DNA of 64,000 bases from Nocardioides carbamazepini (GTDB lineage: Bacteria; Actinomycetota; Actinomycetes; Propionibacteriales; Nocardioidaceae), in contig NZ_JAHTLF010000016.1 of NCBI RefSeq assembly GCF_024614185.1, positions 1,054,001-1,118,000 of the forward strand, read 5' to 3'. Positions 34,001-41,308 of the stretch are shown one piece after another. The notes under the pieces are model-generated. The model was not told where the DNA came from. It did no database searches and saw only the letters and a program-made list of their open reading frames with translations. Position numbers and translations under genes: made by a program. The first letter of the stretch is position 1, and every line of letters begins with the position of its first letter.

Positions 34001-34563
34001 GCTCCGGCAAGTCCAGCCTGCTGTCGTCGCTGGCCGGACTGATCGACCACCGCGGCACGCTGCGCTGGAACGGCCGGGAGGTCACCGATCCCGAGACCTT
34101 CCTCCGGCCCGGTCAGGTCGCCCACGTCGCCCAGGTGCCGCGCGTGCTCTCGGGGACCTTCGCCGACAACATCCTGCTCGGCCACGACCGGGAGATCGCC
34201 CGGCCGGTCGAGACCGCCCGGATGACGGAGGACGTCGCCGACGCCGGTGGCCCCGACGCCGTCGTCGGCCACCGCGGGGTGCGCCTGTCCGGCGGCCAGG
34301 TCCAGCGGCTCGCGCTCGCCCGGGCGCTCGCCGCCGACGCCGAGCTGCTGCTCGCCGACGACGTGTCGAGCGCTCTCGACGCCGCCACCGAGATCGAGCT
34401 GTGGGCCGCGCTGCGTGAGCGGCACACCACCGTGATCGGCGCCACCTCCAAGCGGGCCGCGCTCGCCCAGGCCGACCGGGTCGTCGTGCTCGTCGACGGC
34501 GAGATCGCCGCTGTCGGGCCGTGGTCGACGCTGGCCGGTGACTGGGGTCACCTCGCCGGCTGA
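31057..34563 (+). CDS. Single-chain ABC exporter with two TMD-NBD halves, one ATP site degenerate
   Basis: A 1168-aa fused exporter. Half 1: membrane domain to residue ~325, Walker A GRTGSGKST (~373), signature altered to LSAGE, Walker B VVVLDEATARMD (~495), H-loop AHRLST (~531). Half 2: membrane domain ~620-900, Walker A GQVGSGKSS (~978), canonical LSGGQ (~1076), Walker B LLLADDVSSALD with Asp in place of the catalytic Glu, and ATSKRA where the switch His should be. Pairing half-1 Walker with half-2 LSGGQ gives one competent site; the other combination is degenerate, as in known asymmetric heterodimeric exporters. The substrate is unknown. Start ATG 31057 follows TACGCT. Confidence 0.92.
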   Translation: MTSTLTRTVTSDRPRVSGDPARRVDWRRLRTPAAGFAVGAVALAALGQALGTVVAGRIAEHPTQTLVVWLAVFVVGAAVVDTAGRVVWAGQVDRAEGRLRGDLLSAALQQPLVHLTEQAVGEVLDRVDDDTHEVGTLLRQQIWMAMRTGFASVPMWLVAGFTWWPAFLLFPIVGVVTVWVMRPALVEIARRKVIEEAAWTDHAAALEEGVAGRDDLRTSLGQPFAVRRLAQLSADVHEKFRRVLMIEARLAIKVGLLLHGLLAAIALSGVALVSGDHLGVARLVTLFLVTTIFVGQINNLAHQLPDIQAGLGAVLRLRQLLAVEAEPEGGASVPSGALDLRIRHLDFSYTEGSFALQDVTLYVEEGHTLALVGRTGSGKSTLASLLSRAAEPPPGTIFLGGADITTLDLHELRRRVGVVTQRTEILAGTLADNITLFASVPREEIVAAVEELGLTEWVAGLPEGLDTLLGPGGTTLSAGEEQLVAFARLLVRHVQVVVLDEATARMDPVTEARVVAAADRLISGRTGILVAHRLSTIERAEAVAVLDHGRVIQHGPRDELARAEGPFRRLLAASDTDGFTDAEADVATGTAVGGRRRSGEPPERPEVAAGSTLARGTWNAFWVRPWWGAWSVILFLGGTIFAPLGAITGFVWGRVVVSLEAGESVTVLMAVLVGTLLVAPFLLADAFRRYPRWWIEVMLRVRMAVLLGQIRGHRLPRTPPGEVVARSMDADRYARYADRWVDFVNGLLIAAITMVAGGTWLAGGVLLIVMATSALASSVGRPIAGRSAARSSAARARFGRAVVSAVESARTVKLAGRTPQIHAHLRTVDDGRVEAAVFEHRVQAVLDGVPTVMVQVGVVAAWALYLWDVWGLATALLVATAVNGFDWFGRVAGAVVTEAPGTRAWQRATAQFAGETDLMALPDGIDLVSGDAPEPPPVTRVPLDRLELSGYTAVHDDGTIGTAGIDLAVERGELVLLVGQVGSGKSSLLSSLAGLIDHRGTLRWNGREVTDPETFLRPGQVAHVAQVPRVLSGTFADNILLGHDREIARPVETARMTEDVADAGGPDAVVGHRGVRLSGGQVQRLALARALAADAELLLADDVSSALDAATEIELWAALRERHTTVIGATSKRAALAQADRVVVLVDGEIAAVGPWSTLAGDWGHLAG

Positions 34564-34613
34564 GCCACGCGGAGACATCCGACGTCCCGGAATAGCGCCG
34601 GGTGCCGCCCGGT

Positions 34614-34619
34614 TACGAT
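34614..34619 (+). promoter_or_regulatory. Candidate -10 box TACGAT for the MFS gene
   Basis: TACGAT is five bases before GTG 34625, compatible with a leaderless start. An alternative downstream GTG (34670) has GAGGGG upstream. Confidence 0.4.
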
Positions 34620-34624
34620 CGTCC

Positions 34625-35839
34625 GTGACCTCCTCGCCGACGACGACCTCGACCGAGGGGCGCCCGGCGGTGTCCCACCACCGACCCGCGCTGGCGATCC
34701 TGGCGCTCGCGGTCGGCGGGTTCACCATCGGCACCACCGAGTTCATGACGATGGGCGTGCTGCCCGAGATCGCGCGCGGCGTCGAGGTGTCGGTGCCGAG
34801 TGCCGGCCACGTCATCTCGGCCTACGCGCTCGGCGTGGTGGTCGGCGTACCGATCCTGGCCTTCTTCGGCGCCGCCCTGCCGCGGCGCGGGATGCTCGTG
34901 GGCCTGATGGGGGCGTACGCCGCGTTCAACCTGCTCAGCGCCCTGGCGCCGAACTACGAGGTGCTCGCGGTGGCGCGCTTCCTCGACGGACTGCCGCACG
35001 GCGCCTACTTCGGCGTCGCCAGCCTCGTCGCCGCGAGCCTGGTCGTCCCCGAGCGGCGGGGCCGTGCCGTCGCGAGCGTGATGCTCGGGCTGTCGGTGGC
35101 CAATGTCGTCGGCGTCCCACTGGCCACCTTCCTCGGCCAGCAGGTCGGCTGGCGCTCGACGTACCTCCTCGGCGGTCTGCTCGCCCTCGGCACCGCGGCG
35201 ATGGTCCTGGCCGTGGTCCCGTCGATCCCGGGCGACACCGAGGCCAGCGGCCGCAAGGAGGCGCGCGAGTTCTTCGGCAGCCTCCAGGTCTGGCTGACCA
35301 TGGCGGTCGGCGCCGTGGGGTTCGGCGGCATGTTCGCGGTCTACTCCTACATCGCCAAGACGGTCACCGTCGTCGGCGGGCTCGAACGCGGCACGGTGCC
35401 GTTCTTCGTGCTCGCGCTGGGCCTCGGGATGGTCGTCGGCACCTGGGCGGCCGGCGAGCTCGCCGCCTGGTCCGTCTACCGCAGCCTGCTGCTCGCCGGC
35501 GTCGGCGGCATCGCGTTGATGCTCGTCTACTACGCCGCCGCACCCCACGGCTGGCTGCTGCTGCCGGTGGCCTTCCTGGTCACCGCGACCGGCTCGGTGC
35601 TGGTCGTCAACCTCCAGCTGCGCCTGATGGACGTCGCCGGCGGCGCCGTCACCCTCGGCGCGGCCATGAACCACGCTGCTCTCAACATCGCCAACGCCCT
35701 CGGCGCCTGGCTCGGTGGCCTGGTCATCGCCGGCGGCTACGGCTACCGCGCGCCCGCTCTCGTCGGCGCCGTCCTCGCGGCCGTCGGGACGGCGATCCTG
35801 GTCGTCTCGGCGCTCGTCCACCGTCGGGCGACGGCCTGA
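34625..35839 (+). CDS. MFS transporter, DHA1/AraJ-like efflux family
   Basis: A 404-aa, 12-helix major facilitator. FTIGTTEFMTMGVLPEIA is the characteristic first helix and loop of the AraJ/PbuE-like drug:H+ antiporter group, followed by the family loop LPRRGMLVG and ARFLDGLPHGAYFGVASLVAA in helix 4. Likely substrates are small drugs, sugars or nucleosides; specificity is not readable. GTG 34625 is five bases after a TACGAT box. GTG 34670 with GAGGGG upstream is an alternative that would drop 15 residues. Its stop directly abuts the stop of the convergent gene. Confidence 0.88.
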   Translation: MTSSPTTTSTEGRPAVSHHRPALAILALAVGGFTIGTTEFMTMGVLPEIARGVEVSVPSAGHVISAYALGVVVGVPILAFFGAALPRRGMLVGLMGAYAAFNLLSALAPNYEVLAVARFLDGLPHGAYFGVASLVAASLVVPERRGRAVASVMLGLSVANVVGVPLATFLGQQVGWRSTYLLGGLLALGTAAMVLAVVPSIPGDTEASGRKEAREFFGSLQVWLTMAVGAVGFGGMFAVYSYIAKTVTVVGGLERGTVPFFVLALGLGMVVGTWAAGELAAWSVYRSLLLAGVGGIALMLVYYAAAPHGWLLLPVAFLVTATGSVLVVNLQLRLMDVAGGAVTLGAAMNHAALNIANALGAWLGGLVIAGGYGYRAPALVGAVLAAVGTAILVVSALVHRRATA

Positions 35840-37027
35840 TCACCAGTCGCGCCTGAAGCGGATCACGACGGTGTGGTCCGGCTCGAGCGACAGCTCGAAC
35901 GACTCGACCACCTCCGCGTCCGGGGGCGCGGTCACGGTCACGTCGCAGACGTACCCGGGGAAGAACTCCCGCTCACGACACGGCTGATCCAGGGTGATCG
36001 CGCCGAAGGCCGGCCCGGACGCCGGGGCCGTCCAGGCGGGGGACGCCAGCCAGGCGTCCAGGTCGGCCGGAGTGAAGGTGTCCGGCACACCGAAGGACTG
36101 CTCGTAGTTCTCGCTGGTGGTGACCCCCCGGCCGCCACCGTCGACGGCGAAGCGCACCCAGTCGGCCGGAACGGGCATGAGCGAGGCGCGCTCGAGGGTG
36201 GCCTCGGAGACCGCCAGGTCCGGTGGCGCGACGTACTCCTGGTAGGAGATCCGGACCCGCACCTCCGGGTTGCCCGAGGCGGCGCCGTACAGGTCCGCGG
36301 TCACGAAGAACTCCGGCTCCTGCCCGGCCGCGGGTACGAGGTGCGCCACGCAGGACGTGCCTGTGTCGCAGCGCTCGACCTGGATCGCGCCGAACGAGCG
36401 GCCGTCCGGGTTGTCCGCCCACGTGGGCGCGGACAGCCAGGAGCGCAGCGCCACGGACTCCGGCACCTCGTAGACCTGGAGGACGTAGGCGTTGGGCACC
36501 TTCACGTCGTCGTCGACTCCCCGGTCGGTCCGGCTGAGCCGCCAGTCGCCCGGCACCGGCATCGTCGCGGCGCGGTCCGGCAGGCTGCGCATCTCGTCGG
36601 TCGGCACCAGGTTGAACCAGCGGACGTCGAGGATCGTGAGGAACAGCGCGGCCAGGCAGCTGCCGGTCGCGACGAACTGCAGGACGGTCCGGAGCAGCCC
36701 GAGGCGGAAGCCGGCACGGGGCCCGAAGGAGGAGCTGTACTGCTCTCCGACCCCGCGGCTCAGCCGCAGACCCGCGCCGGTGGGCATCGGCCACGAGCCG
36801 AAGACGAAGACCAGCGTGCCGAGGGTCGCCAGGCCGATCACGCCGACCATGGTGATGGCCAACGGTCGGGCCTCCGTGAAGACCGGGGCCAGCCCGAGCG
36901 CCCAGCCGGCCCAGCCCAGGAGCGACGCGGGGAGATAGACGGCGACCAGGAGGAGTGCCGCGGGGCCCGGGCGTCCTCGGCTGAGCCGGGCCAGTGGTCT
37001 TCTCGTGCGGCCCCGAGGATTCCTCAC
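35840..37027 (-). CDS. Membrane protein with duplicated extracytoplasmic domain
   Basis: A 395-aa protein of unknown function. Three hydrophobic segments lie in the first ~160 residues (ALLLVAVYLPASLLGWAGWALGL, ITMVGVIGLATLGTLVFVFG and VLQFVATGSCLAALFLTILDV). The rest is outside the membrane and consists of two related ~110-residue units. Unit 1 has MPVPGDWRLS...LRSWLSAPTWADNP...FGAIQVERC; unit 2 has MPVPADWVRF...LDAWLASPAWTAPA...FGAITLDQPC. Each unit has a Cys pair that could form a disulfide. GTG 37027 lies seven bases after TAGGGT on the same strand; longer frames would run into the trpS promoter. It is divergent from trpS. Confidence 0.75.
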   Translation of the reverse strand: MRNPRGRTRRPLARLSRGRPGPAALLLVAVYLPASLLGWAGWALGLAPVFTEARPLAITMVGVIGLATLGTLVFVFGSWPMPTGAGLRLSRGVGEQYSSSFGPRAGFRLGLLRTVLQFVATGSCLAALFLTILDVRWFNLVPTDEMRSLPDRAATMPVPGDWRLSRTDRGVDDDVKVPNAYVLQVYEVPESVALRSWLSAPTWADNPDGRSFGAIQVERCDTGTSCVAHLVPAAGQEPEFFVTADLYGAASGNPEVRVRISYQEYVAPPDLAVSEATLERASLMPVPADWVRFAVDGGGRGVTTSENYEQSFGVPDTFTPADLDAWLASPAWTAPASGPAFGAITLDQPCREREFFPGYVCDVTVTAPPDAEVVESFELSLEPDHTVVIRFRRDW

Positions 37028-37034
37028 CCGGCGG

Positions 37035-37040
37035 ACCCTA
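37035..37040 (-). promoter_or_regulatory. Candidate -10 box TAGGGT for the gene ending at 35840
   Basis: On the minus strand TAGGGT is followed after 7 bases by GTG 37027, the same spacing as at 7766 and 21034. No ribosome binding site is present. Confidence 0.45.
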
Positions 37041-37099
37041 CCCAGGCGACCGGGCGAGAACCTGGCCGATCCTGGTTTCGGCCGGGCGCGGGCGCCTGA

Positions 37100-37105
37100 G
37101 AGAAT
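37100..37105 (+). promoter_or_regulatory. Candidate -10 box GAGAAT for trpS
   Basis: GAGAAT is one base from TANNNT and lies 7 bases before the trpS ATG at 37113, with no ribosome binding site between. Leaderless initiation is inferred. Confidence 0.35.
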
Positions 37106-37112
37106 CGCTCCC

Positions 37113-38210
37113 ATGTCCGCCACCACCGAGCACCCGCCCGCGCCGGAGACCGCGCAGCCGGCCGTGCCCCAGGGGCCCGCGCGACCGCGCGTCCTCTCCG
37201 GGATCCAGCCGACGTCGGACTCCTTCCACCTCGGCAACTACGTCGGCGCGGTGCGGCAGTGGGTGGACCTGCAGCACGACCACCAGCCGTTCTTCTTCCT
37301 CGCCGACATGCACGCGCTCACGGTGGACTGGGATCCGAAGGTGCTGCGCGAGCGCACGCTGCGCGGCGCCGCCCAGCTGCTCGCAGCCGGCATCGACCCC
37401 GCGAAGTCGGCGATCTTCGTGCAGAGCCATGTGCCCGCCCACGCCCAGCTCGCCTGGGTGCTCAACGGCCTGACCGGCTTCGGCGAGGCCCGGCGGATGA
37501 CCCAGTTCAAGGACAAGTCGGCCAAGGGCGGCGAGGGCGCGGCAAGCGTCGGCCTGTTCGCCTACCCGGTCCTGATGGCAGCCGACATCCTGGCCTACCG
37601 ACCCCACTACGTCCCGGTCGGCGAGGACCAGCGTCAGCACCTCGAGCTGACCCGCGACCTGGCCCAGCGGTTCAACAGCCGGTTCAAGAAGACCTTCCGG
37701 CTGCCGGAGCCCTACATCCTCAAGGCGACCGCGAAGCTCTACGACCTCCAGGAGCCGACGAGGAAGATGTCGAAGTCGGGCTCCTCGCCGGCGGGCATCA
37801 TCGAGATGCTCGACGACCCCAGGCTCACGGCGAAGAAGATCCGTTCCGCGGTCACCGACTCCGACACCGAGATCCGCTTCGACCAGGACGAGAAGCCGGG
37901 GGTGAGCAACCTCCTGACGATCTACTCCGCGCTGACCGGCGAGAGCATCGCGGCCCTCGAGGAGCAGTACGCCGGCAGGATGTACGGCGACCTGAAGAAG
38001 GACCTCGCCGAGGTGGTGGTCGGGTTCGTGACCCCGTTCCGGGACCGCACCCTCGAGCTCCTCGACGACCAGGACCACCTGATGCAGGTGCTCGCCCAGG
38101 GGGCGGAGACCGCCGGGGCCGTCGCGGAGAGCACGCTGCGCGACGTCTACCAACGAGTCGGGTTCGTGGCCCCGGTGGAGCGTCGTACGGGTCGTTCGGG
38201 GGCCCGCTGA
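37113..38210 (+). CDS. trpS: Tryptophanyl-tRNA synthetase
   Basis: A 365-aa class I synthetase charging tRNA-Trp. The signature replacing HIGH is SDSFHLGNYVGAVRQW, preceded by the strand RVLSGIQPT. Further conserved elements are FFFLADMHALTVDW, SHVPAHAQLAWVLNGLTGFGEARRMTQFKDKS, YPVLMAADILAY, VGEDQRQHLELTRDLAQRFN and RKMSKSGSSP (KMSKS loop). The first ~25 residues are a Pro/Ala-rich extension. The stop overlaps the next start as TGATG. Confidence 0.97.
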   Translation: MSATTEHPPAPETAQPAVPQGPARPRVLSGIQPTSDSFHLGNYVGAVRQWVDLQHDHQPFFFLADMHALTVDWDPKVLRERTLRGAAQLLAAGIDPAKSAIFVQSHVPAHAQLAWVLNGLTGFGEARRMTQFKDKSAKGGEGAASVGLFAYPVLMAADILAYRPHYVPVGEDQRQHLELTRDLAQRFNSRFKKTFRLPEPYILKATAKLYDLQEPTRKMSKSGSSPAGIIEMLDDPRLTAKKIRSAVTDSDTEIRFDQDEKPGVSNLLTIYSALTGESIAALEEQYAGRMYGDLKKDLAEVVVGFVTPFRDRTLELLDDQDHLMQVLAQGAETAGAVAESTLRDVYQRVGFVAPVERRTGRSGAR

Positions 38211-38716
38211 TGCCGGTGATCGGTGTCGCCATCGCCATCCCGGAGCCCTGGGCCGCCGAGCTGGTCGACTACCGCCACCGGATCGGTGACCCGACCGCCC
38301 AGGGCGTCCCGAGCCACATCACGCTGATCCCGCCGACCGAGGTGTCCGGCGCGCTCGCCGAGATCGAGGCGCATCTCGTCGGCGCCGCGAGCGGGGTCGC
38401 GCCCTTCCGGGTGCATCTGCGCGGAACGGGTACCTTCCGGCCCGTGTCGCCCGTGGTGTTCGTCGGCCTCGCGGAGGGGATCTCCCAGTGCGAGCAGCTC
38501 GCCGACGCCGTACGCCGCGGTCCGCTCGCCGTCGACCTCGAGTACCCCTACCACCCCCACGTCACCGTCGCGCACCACCTCGACGACCCGACCCTGGACC
38601 GCGCCTTCGACGATCTGGCCGGTTTCGAGTGCGCCTTCGACGTCACCGACTTCCACCTCTACGTCCACCACGAGCAGGAGGGGTGGCGCTCGACCCGCAC
38701 CTTCCCCCTGTCCTGA
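38210..38716 (+). CDS. 2'-5' RNA ligase / cyclic phosphodiesterase superfamily protein
   Basis: A 168-aa 2H-phosphoesterase. The two HxT motifs are present: PSHITLIPPTEV near residue 36 and HPHVTVAHHL near residue 120. This is enough for the fold to act on 2',3'-cyclic or 2'-5' phosphodiester RNA ends. The ATG shares one base with the trpS stop, so it is likely co-translated with trpS. This pairing, followed by YihY and an SCO4848-like gene, is a conserved actinobacterial order. The natural substrate is unknown. Confidence 0.88.
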   Translation: MPVIGVAIAIPEPWAAELVDYRHRIGDPTAQGVPSHITLIPPTEVSGALAEIEAHLVGAASGVAPFRVHLRGTGTFRPVSPVVFVGLAEGISQCEQLADAVRRGPLAVDLEYPYHPHVTVAHHLDDPTLDRAFDDLAGFECAFDVTDFHLYVHHEQEGWRSTRTFPLS

Positions 38717-38731
38717 GGAACGGAGGCGCCC

Positions 38732-39817
38732 ATGACGTTGGTCGAACGCGCCAAGGCCACGATCGCCGAGCTCCGTGAGCGGCATCCGACGGTGGATCAC
38801 GCCGTGCGGATGCAGGAGCACTACAGCGGGGTTCAGGGCAGCCAGCAGGCCGGCGGGGTGACCTACTTCGGGTTCCTCTCGGTCTTCCCGATCCTCGCCC
38901 TCGCCTTCTTCGTGGTCGGCTGGATCTCGCGGGTGTTCCCCGACGCGCAGGACGCGCTGATCAAGGCCATCGACGAGGTGCTGCCCGGCCTGGTCGGCGA
39001 CGGCGACGGGCAGGTGAACCTCGGCGACGTCCAAGCGGCCGCCGGTGCCGTGGGACTGATCGGTCTCGCCGGAGTCCTGTACGCCGGCCTCGGCTGGCTC
39101 TCGTCCCTCCAGGCGGCGCTGACGGTGCTCTTCGAGCTGCCGGAGCGGCTGCGACCCAACTTCGTCATCGGCAAGCTGCGGGACCTGCTCACCCTGGCCG
39201 TGCTCGGCACGGTCCTGCTGCTCAGCGTGGTCACCTCGGCGGTGCTGACCCGCGCGTCGCGGGCGGTGCTCGACATGGTGGACGTCGGTGCCGAGCTCGG
39301 CTGGCTGGTCACCGTCGCCGCCGTCCTGCTCGGCCTGGCCTCCGCGGCGCTGCTGTTCTTCCTCATGTTCCGGCTGCTCGTGCGGACCTCGCTGCCGGCC
39401 CGGGCGCTGTGGTCGGGGGCGTGGCTGGGCGCGATCGGGTTCGAGGTCCTCAAGCAGCTCTCCGGCCTGCTGCTGGCGTCGAGCCGTGGTCAGCCGGCGT
39501 TCCAGGCCTTCGGTATCGCGCTGATCCTGCTGGTCTGGATCAACTACTTCTCGCGGGTGATCCTCTACGCCGCCGCGTGGGCGCTGACCAGTCCTGCGGC
39601 CGAACGCCCGCCGGCCCCGGTCCCGGCCGCCGCGGCGATCGCCGCGGCCGTCGCGCCGGCGGCCGAGCCGTCCGCCGGTCCGGCGCCAGCACCACGACTG
39701 CCGGGCCTCACCTCGTTCGCCGCGGGCGGCCTGGTCGGGGCCTTGCTCACACTGGCCGGCCTGCGCCGACGGCCGCGGCGGGGCCGCGTGGAGGGGTCTG
39801 GGACACTGTCGAGGTGA
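38732..39817 (+). CDS. YihY/BrkB-family membrane protein
   Basis: A 361-aa inner-membrane protein. GVTYFGFLSVFPILALAFFVVGW, GLAGVLYAGLGWLSSLQAAL, LLTLAVLGTVLLLSVVTSAVL, LVTVAAVLLGLASAALLFFLMFRLL, GAWLGAIGFEVLKQLSGLLLA and FGIALILLVWINYFSRVILYAAAW give the expected six helices and the YihY WINYxSRVILYAA signature. The last ~65 residues are an Ala/Pro-rich cytoplasmic tail. ATG 38732 has GGAGG upstream. The stop overlaps the next GTG. Despite old names, no enzymatic activity is established for this family. Confidence 0.9.
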   Translation: MTLVERAKATIAELRERHPTVDHAVRMQEHYSGVQGSQQAGGVTYFGFLSVFPILALAFFVVGWISRVFPDAQDALIKAIDEVLPGLVGDGDGQVNLGDVQAAAGAVGLIGLAGVLYAGLGWLSSLQAALTVLFELPERLRPNFVIGKLRDLLTLAVLGTVLLLSVVTSAVLTRASRAVLDMVDVGAELGWLVTVAAVLLGLASAALLFFLMFRLLVRTSLPARALWSGAWLGAIGFEVLKQLSGLLLASSRGQPAFQAFGIALILLVWINYFSRVILYAAAWALTSPAAERPPAPVPAAAAIAAAVAPAAEPSAGPAPAPRLPGLTSFAAGGLVGALLTLAGLRRRPRRGRVEGSGTLSR

Positions 39818-40041
39818 AGTTCGAGCGCAAGCACGCCCTCCTGCTCCTGGCGGTCGCCGCCTGGAACGTCTTCTCCTTCGGCAACTTCGCCAAGAACCTC
39901 TACCAGGCTTACGACGCGGGCGAGGACCGAGCGACCGGCTACTGGGTCGCCCACAGCGTGCTGATCGTGGTGAACTTCGTGATCGCCGGCCTGCTCGGCT
40001 CCCTGGGCTGGAAGGCACTGCGGGCGTCGAAGGACGCCTGA
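39814..40041 (+). CDS. SCO4848-family small membrane protein
   Basis: A 75-aa protein with two membrane helices, HALLLLAVAAWNVFSFGNFAKNLY and WVAHSVLIVVNFVIAGLLGSLGW, the pattern of the SCO4848 family found after YihY in actinobacteria. GTG 39814 overlaps the YihY stop as GTGA. Function unknown; translational coupling suggests it works with YihY. Confidence 0.82.
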   Translation: MKFERKHALLLLAVAAWNVFSFGNFAKNLYQAYDAGEDRATGYWVAHSVLIVVNFVIAGLLGSLGWKALRASKDA

Positions 40042-40072
40042 GCCCGCCCCGACCGCCCGACCTGGAGCACTC

Positions 40073-40687
40073 ATGACCACCGGACCCGTAGCCCGCGCGC
40101 AGGCGCGGGCCCGGCGCTTCCGGCGGGTCAGGGGCGTGGCCGCCGGAAGCGTGGCGGCCTTCGGCGCGCTGGTCGCCCACGTCGTCGCGGGCGGGTCGCT
40201 CGAGCTGGTCCCGGGGCTGGTCGTCACCGCCGTCGTGGTGCCGATGAGCATCGCGCTGACGCCCGGCAACGCGGTCGGGCTGGCCCGGATCGCGGGGACC
40301 GCGCTCGTCGCCCAGACGCTCGGCCACCTCTGCCTCATGCTGGCGCCGTCCGGCGCCCCTGCGCACGCGCACGGACACGCCGAGGGCGCCGCGGCGGCGG
40401 GCCCGGTGCTGCCGACCCTGACGATGCTGGGGCTCCACGCGCTCGTTGCGGTCGCCACCATCGTGATCGCGGCCGGTCTCGACCGGGCCGCGCTCGACGT
40501 CGTCCGGGCCGCTGCCGGGTGGCTGCTGCCCCTGCTGCTGGCCGTGGCGCTTCCGGTGGTCGGCTACCGGACCCGCACGACGAGCCGGGTCCGCCGGCTG
40601 CGCGGCAGGCCCGCCGCCCGCCCCGGTCGGCCACGGGCACCGCCGTGGGGGAGCGCACCTCTCGTCCCCTCCTGCGCCATGCGCTGA
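40073..40687 (+). CDS. Polytopic membrane protein with His-rich loop, first gene of copper operon
   Basis: A 204-aa protein with about five hydrophobic segments (VAAFGALVAHVVAGGSLEL, GLVVTAVVVPMSIALTP, GTALVAQTLGHLCLML, TMLGLHALVAVATIVIAAGL and GWLLPLLLAVALPVVGY). A loop at ~105-115 contains PAHAHGHAEGA, a possible metal-binding cluster, and a basic Pro/Arg-rich tail follows. I recognise no named family, but similar proteins often precede PCuAC/CopC genes, which fits copper handling. ATG 40073 has GGAG six bases upstream. Confidence 0.75.
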   Translation: MTTGPVARAQARARRFRRVRGVAAGSVAAFGALVAHVVAGGSLELVPGLVVTAVVVPMSIALTPGNAVGLARIAGTALVAQTLGHLCLMLAPSGAPAHAHGHAEGAAAAGPVLPTLTMLGLHALVAVATIVIAAGLDRAALDVVRAAAGWLLPLLLAVALPVVGYRTRTTSRVRRLRGRPAARPGRPRAPPWGSAPLVPSCAMR

Positions 40688-40750
40688 CCGCTCCGGTGGC
40701 GCGCATGCGCTCCCTCGCGCGCCGCGGCGCGCCCACCGAACGGAACCCAG

Positions 40751-41308
40751 ATGAAGAAGCACCTCTGCGTAGCGGCACTGACCGCTGCCCTCCTGCCCGC
40801 CTTCACCGCCTGCGGCGGCTCCGACGACGCCCGCGATGCGGCACCGGCCACGACGACCGACGCGACCGACGCGACGGGCAGCCCCACCGCCGGCGCTGCC
40901 GGCGCGACCGATCTCAGCGTCACCGACCCGTGGGTCAAGGCCGCGCCCGACGGCATGACCGCGGCCTTCGGCACCCTGGCCAACGACGGGACCGACGACC
41001 TGACCGTGGTCAGCGCCCACACCGCCGCCGCCACCTCCACCGAGCTCCATGAGACCGTCGAGAACGAGGACGGCTCGATGGCGATGCGGCCCAAGGAGGG
41101 CGGCTTCGTCATCCCGGCGGGCGGCAGCCTGACGCTGGAGCCCGGCGGTGACCACCTGATGCTGATGGGCCTGAGCGCGCCGGTCGAGCCCGGGACGACG
41201 CTCACCCTCACGCTCACCCTCGGCGACGGCTCGACCGCGACGGTGGAGGCCACCGTCAAGGCCTTCGACGGCGCCGACGAGCAGTACCAGAACGGCGGCG
41301 AGCACTGA
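40751..41308 (+). CDS. Copper chaperone PCu(A)C-family lipoprotein
   Basis: A 185-aa exported protein. The signal MKKHLCVAALTAALLPAF ends in lipobox FTAC near residue 21, followed by an Ala/Thr/Asp-rich linker. The PCuAC domain (~50-170) starts VTDPWVKAAPDGMTAAFGTL. It carries the Cu(I) site residues: His and Met of ELHETVENEDGSMAM and the HLMLM motif after GGD. Members deliver copper to cytochrome oxidase CuA or scavenge it outside the membrane. Its TGA overlaps the DyP peroxidase ATG (TGATG). A CtaG-containing fusion lies in the same operon, supporting a role in oxidase copper supply. Confidence 0.92.
   Translation: MKKHLCVAALTAALLPAFTACGGSDDARDAAPATTTDATDATGSPTAGAAGATDLSVTDPWVKAAPDGMTAAFGTLANDGTDDLTVVSAHTAAATSTELHETVENEDGSMAMRPKEGGFVIPAGGSLTLEPGGDHLMLMGLSAPVEPGTTLTLTLTLGDGSTATVEATVKAFDGADEQYQNGGEH

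Noticed and set aside
30910..34815. Long minus-strand open frame opposite the ABC exporter
   Set aside because: Same codon-bias artefact; no motif or plausible start, and the plus strand carries a full ABC exporter.
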